NCBI GenBank assembly: GCA_946220775.1
Contig: CAMIFC010000033.1
Location: 1-21,428 of the forward strand
Source: an uncultured Corynebacterium sp.
GTDB taxonomy: Bacteria; Actinomycetota; Actinomycetes; Mycobacteriales; Mycobacteriaceae
Direction of reading: 5' to 3'
DNA length: 21,428 nt
Shown here: one piece after another, positions 21,421 through 21,428 of the stretch
Layout of the letters: every line of letters begins with the position of its first letter
Position numbering within the stretch: the first letter of the stretch is position 1
Translations under genes and position numbers: made by a program
Notes under the pieces: model-generated
The model's input: the letters and a program-made list of their open reading frames with translations, nothing else
Told to the model about the DNA's origin: nothing
Database searches by the model: none

Positions 21421-21428
21421 CGTTGGGG

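Overview
The window is a stretch of high-GC actinobacterial chromosome, most likely from a Corynebacterium. The evidence is a mycothiol synthase gene (mshD), a DUF3073 gene, a PurF of the Fe-S, propeptide-processed type, and several starts that look leaderless. The gene order (sterol-carrier-like protein, purF, purM, DUF3073, ygfZ-like, aminodeoxychorismate lyase, nitrobindin-like, lmeA-like, mshD, pst, phoU, dusB) follows, from memory, the M. tuberculosis Rv0807-Rv0823c neighbourhood. The actA-type CoA transferase next to pst/phoU fits the C. glutamicum chromosome. I see no insertion sequence, phage gene, CRISPR array or rRNA; this is core chromosome, not a mobile island.

Layout. 1-3322 (minus strand): a hotdog acyl-CoA thioesterase, then moeA (molybdenum cofactor), then a pyridoxamine-5'-phosphate-oxidase-like flavoprotein whose start overlaps the moeA end. 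3405-6590 (plus): a sterol-carrier-like protein, purF and purM (steps 1 and 5 of purine synthesis). 6715-8286 (minus): a tiny DUF3073 protein and a YgfZ/GcvT-like folate-binding protein. 8415-9302 (plus): pabC-like aminodeoxychorismate lyase. 9304-10909 (minus): a nitrobindin-like barrel protein and an LmeA-like envelope protein. 11014-12051 (plus): mshD.

12297-16472 (plus) is a complete high-affinity phosphate uptake operon, pstS-pstC-pstA-pstB. An 11-bp-spaced GTTCA direct repeat (PHO-box-like) lies upstream, and two strong hairpins separate pstS from pstC. A divergent gluconokinase-like gene follows. Converging on it from the other strand are dusB and phoU, the regulator of the Pst system. 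19501-21006 (plus) encodes an acetyl-CoA hydrolase/CoA-transferase (actA/cat1 type) behind a structured 300-bp intergenic region, and ends at a textbook terminator. The window closes with tRNA-Lys(UUU) and its terminator.

The genes are mostly housekeeping. The parts least explained by known features are non-coding: the palindrome and alternative-hairpin leader between dusB and actA, the GTGAC repeat cluster before tRNA-Lys, and the signals around pstS/pstC. Acidic low-complexity inserts in MoeA, the oxidase-like protein and the nitrobindin-like protein are also unusual. I did not find a convincing wholly new multi-gene system.
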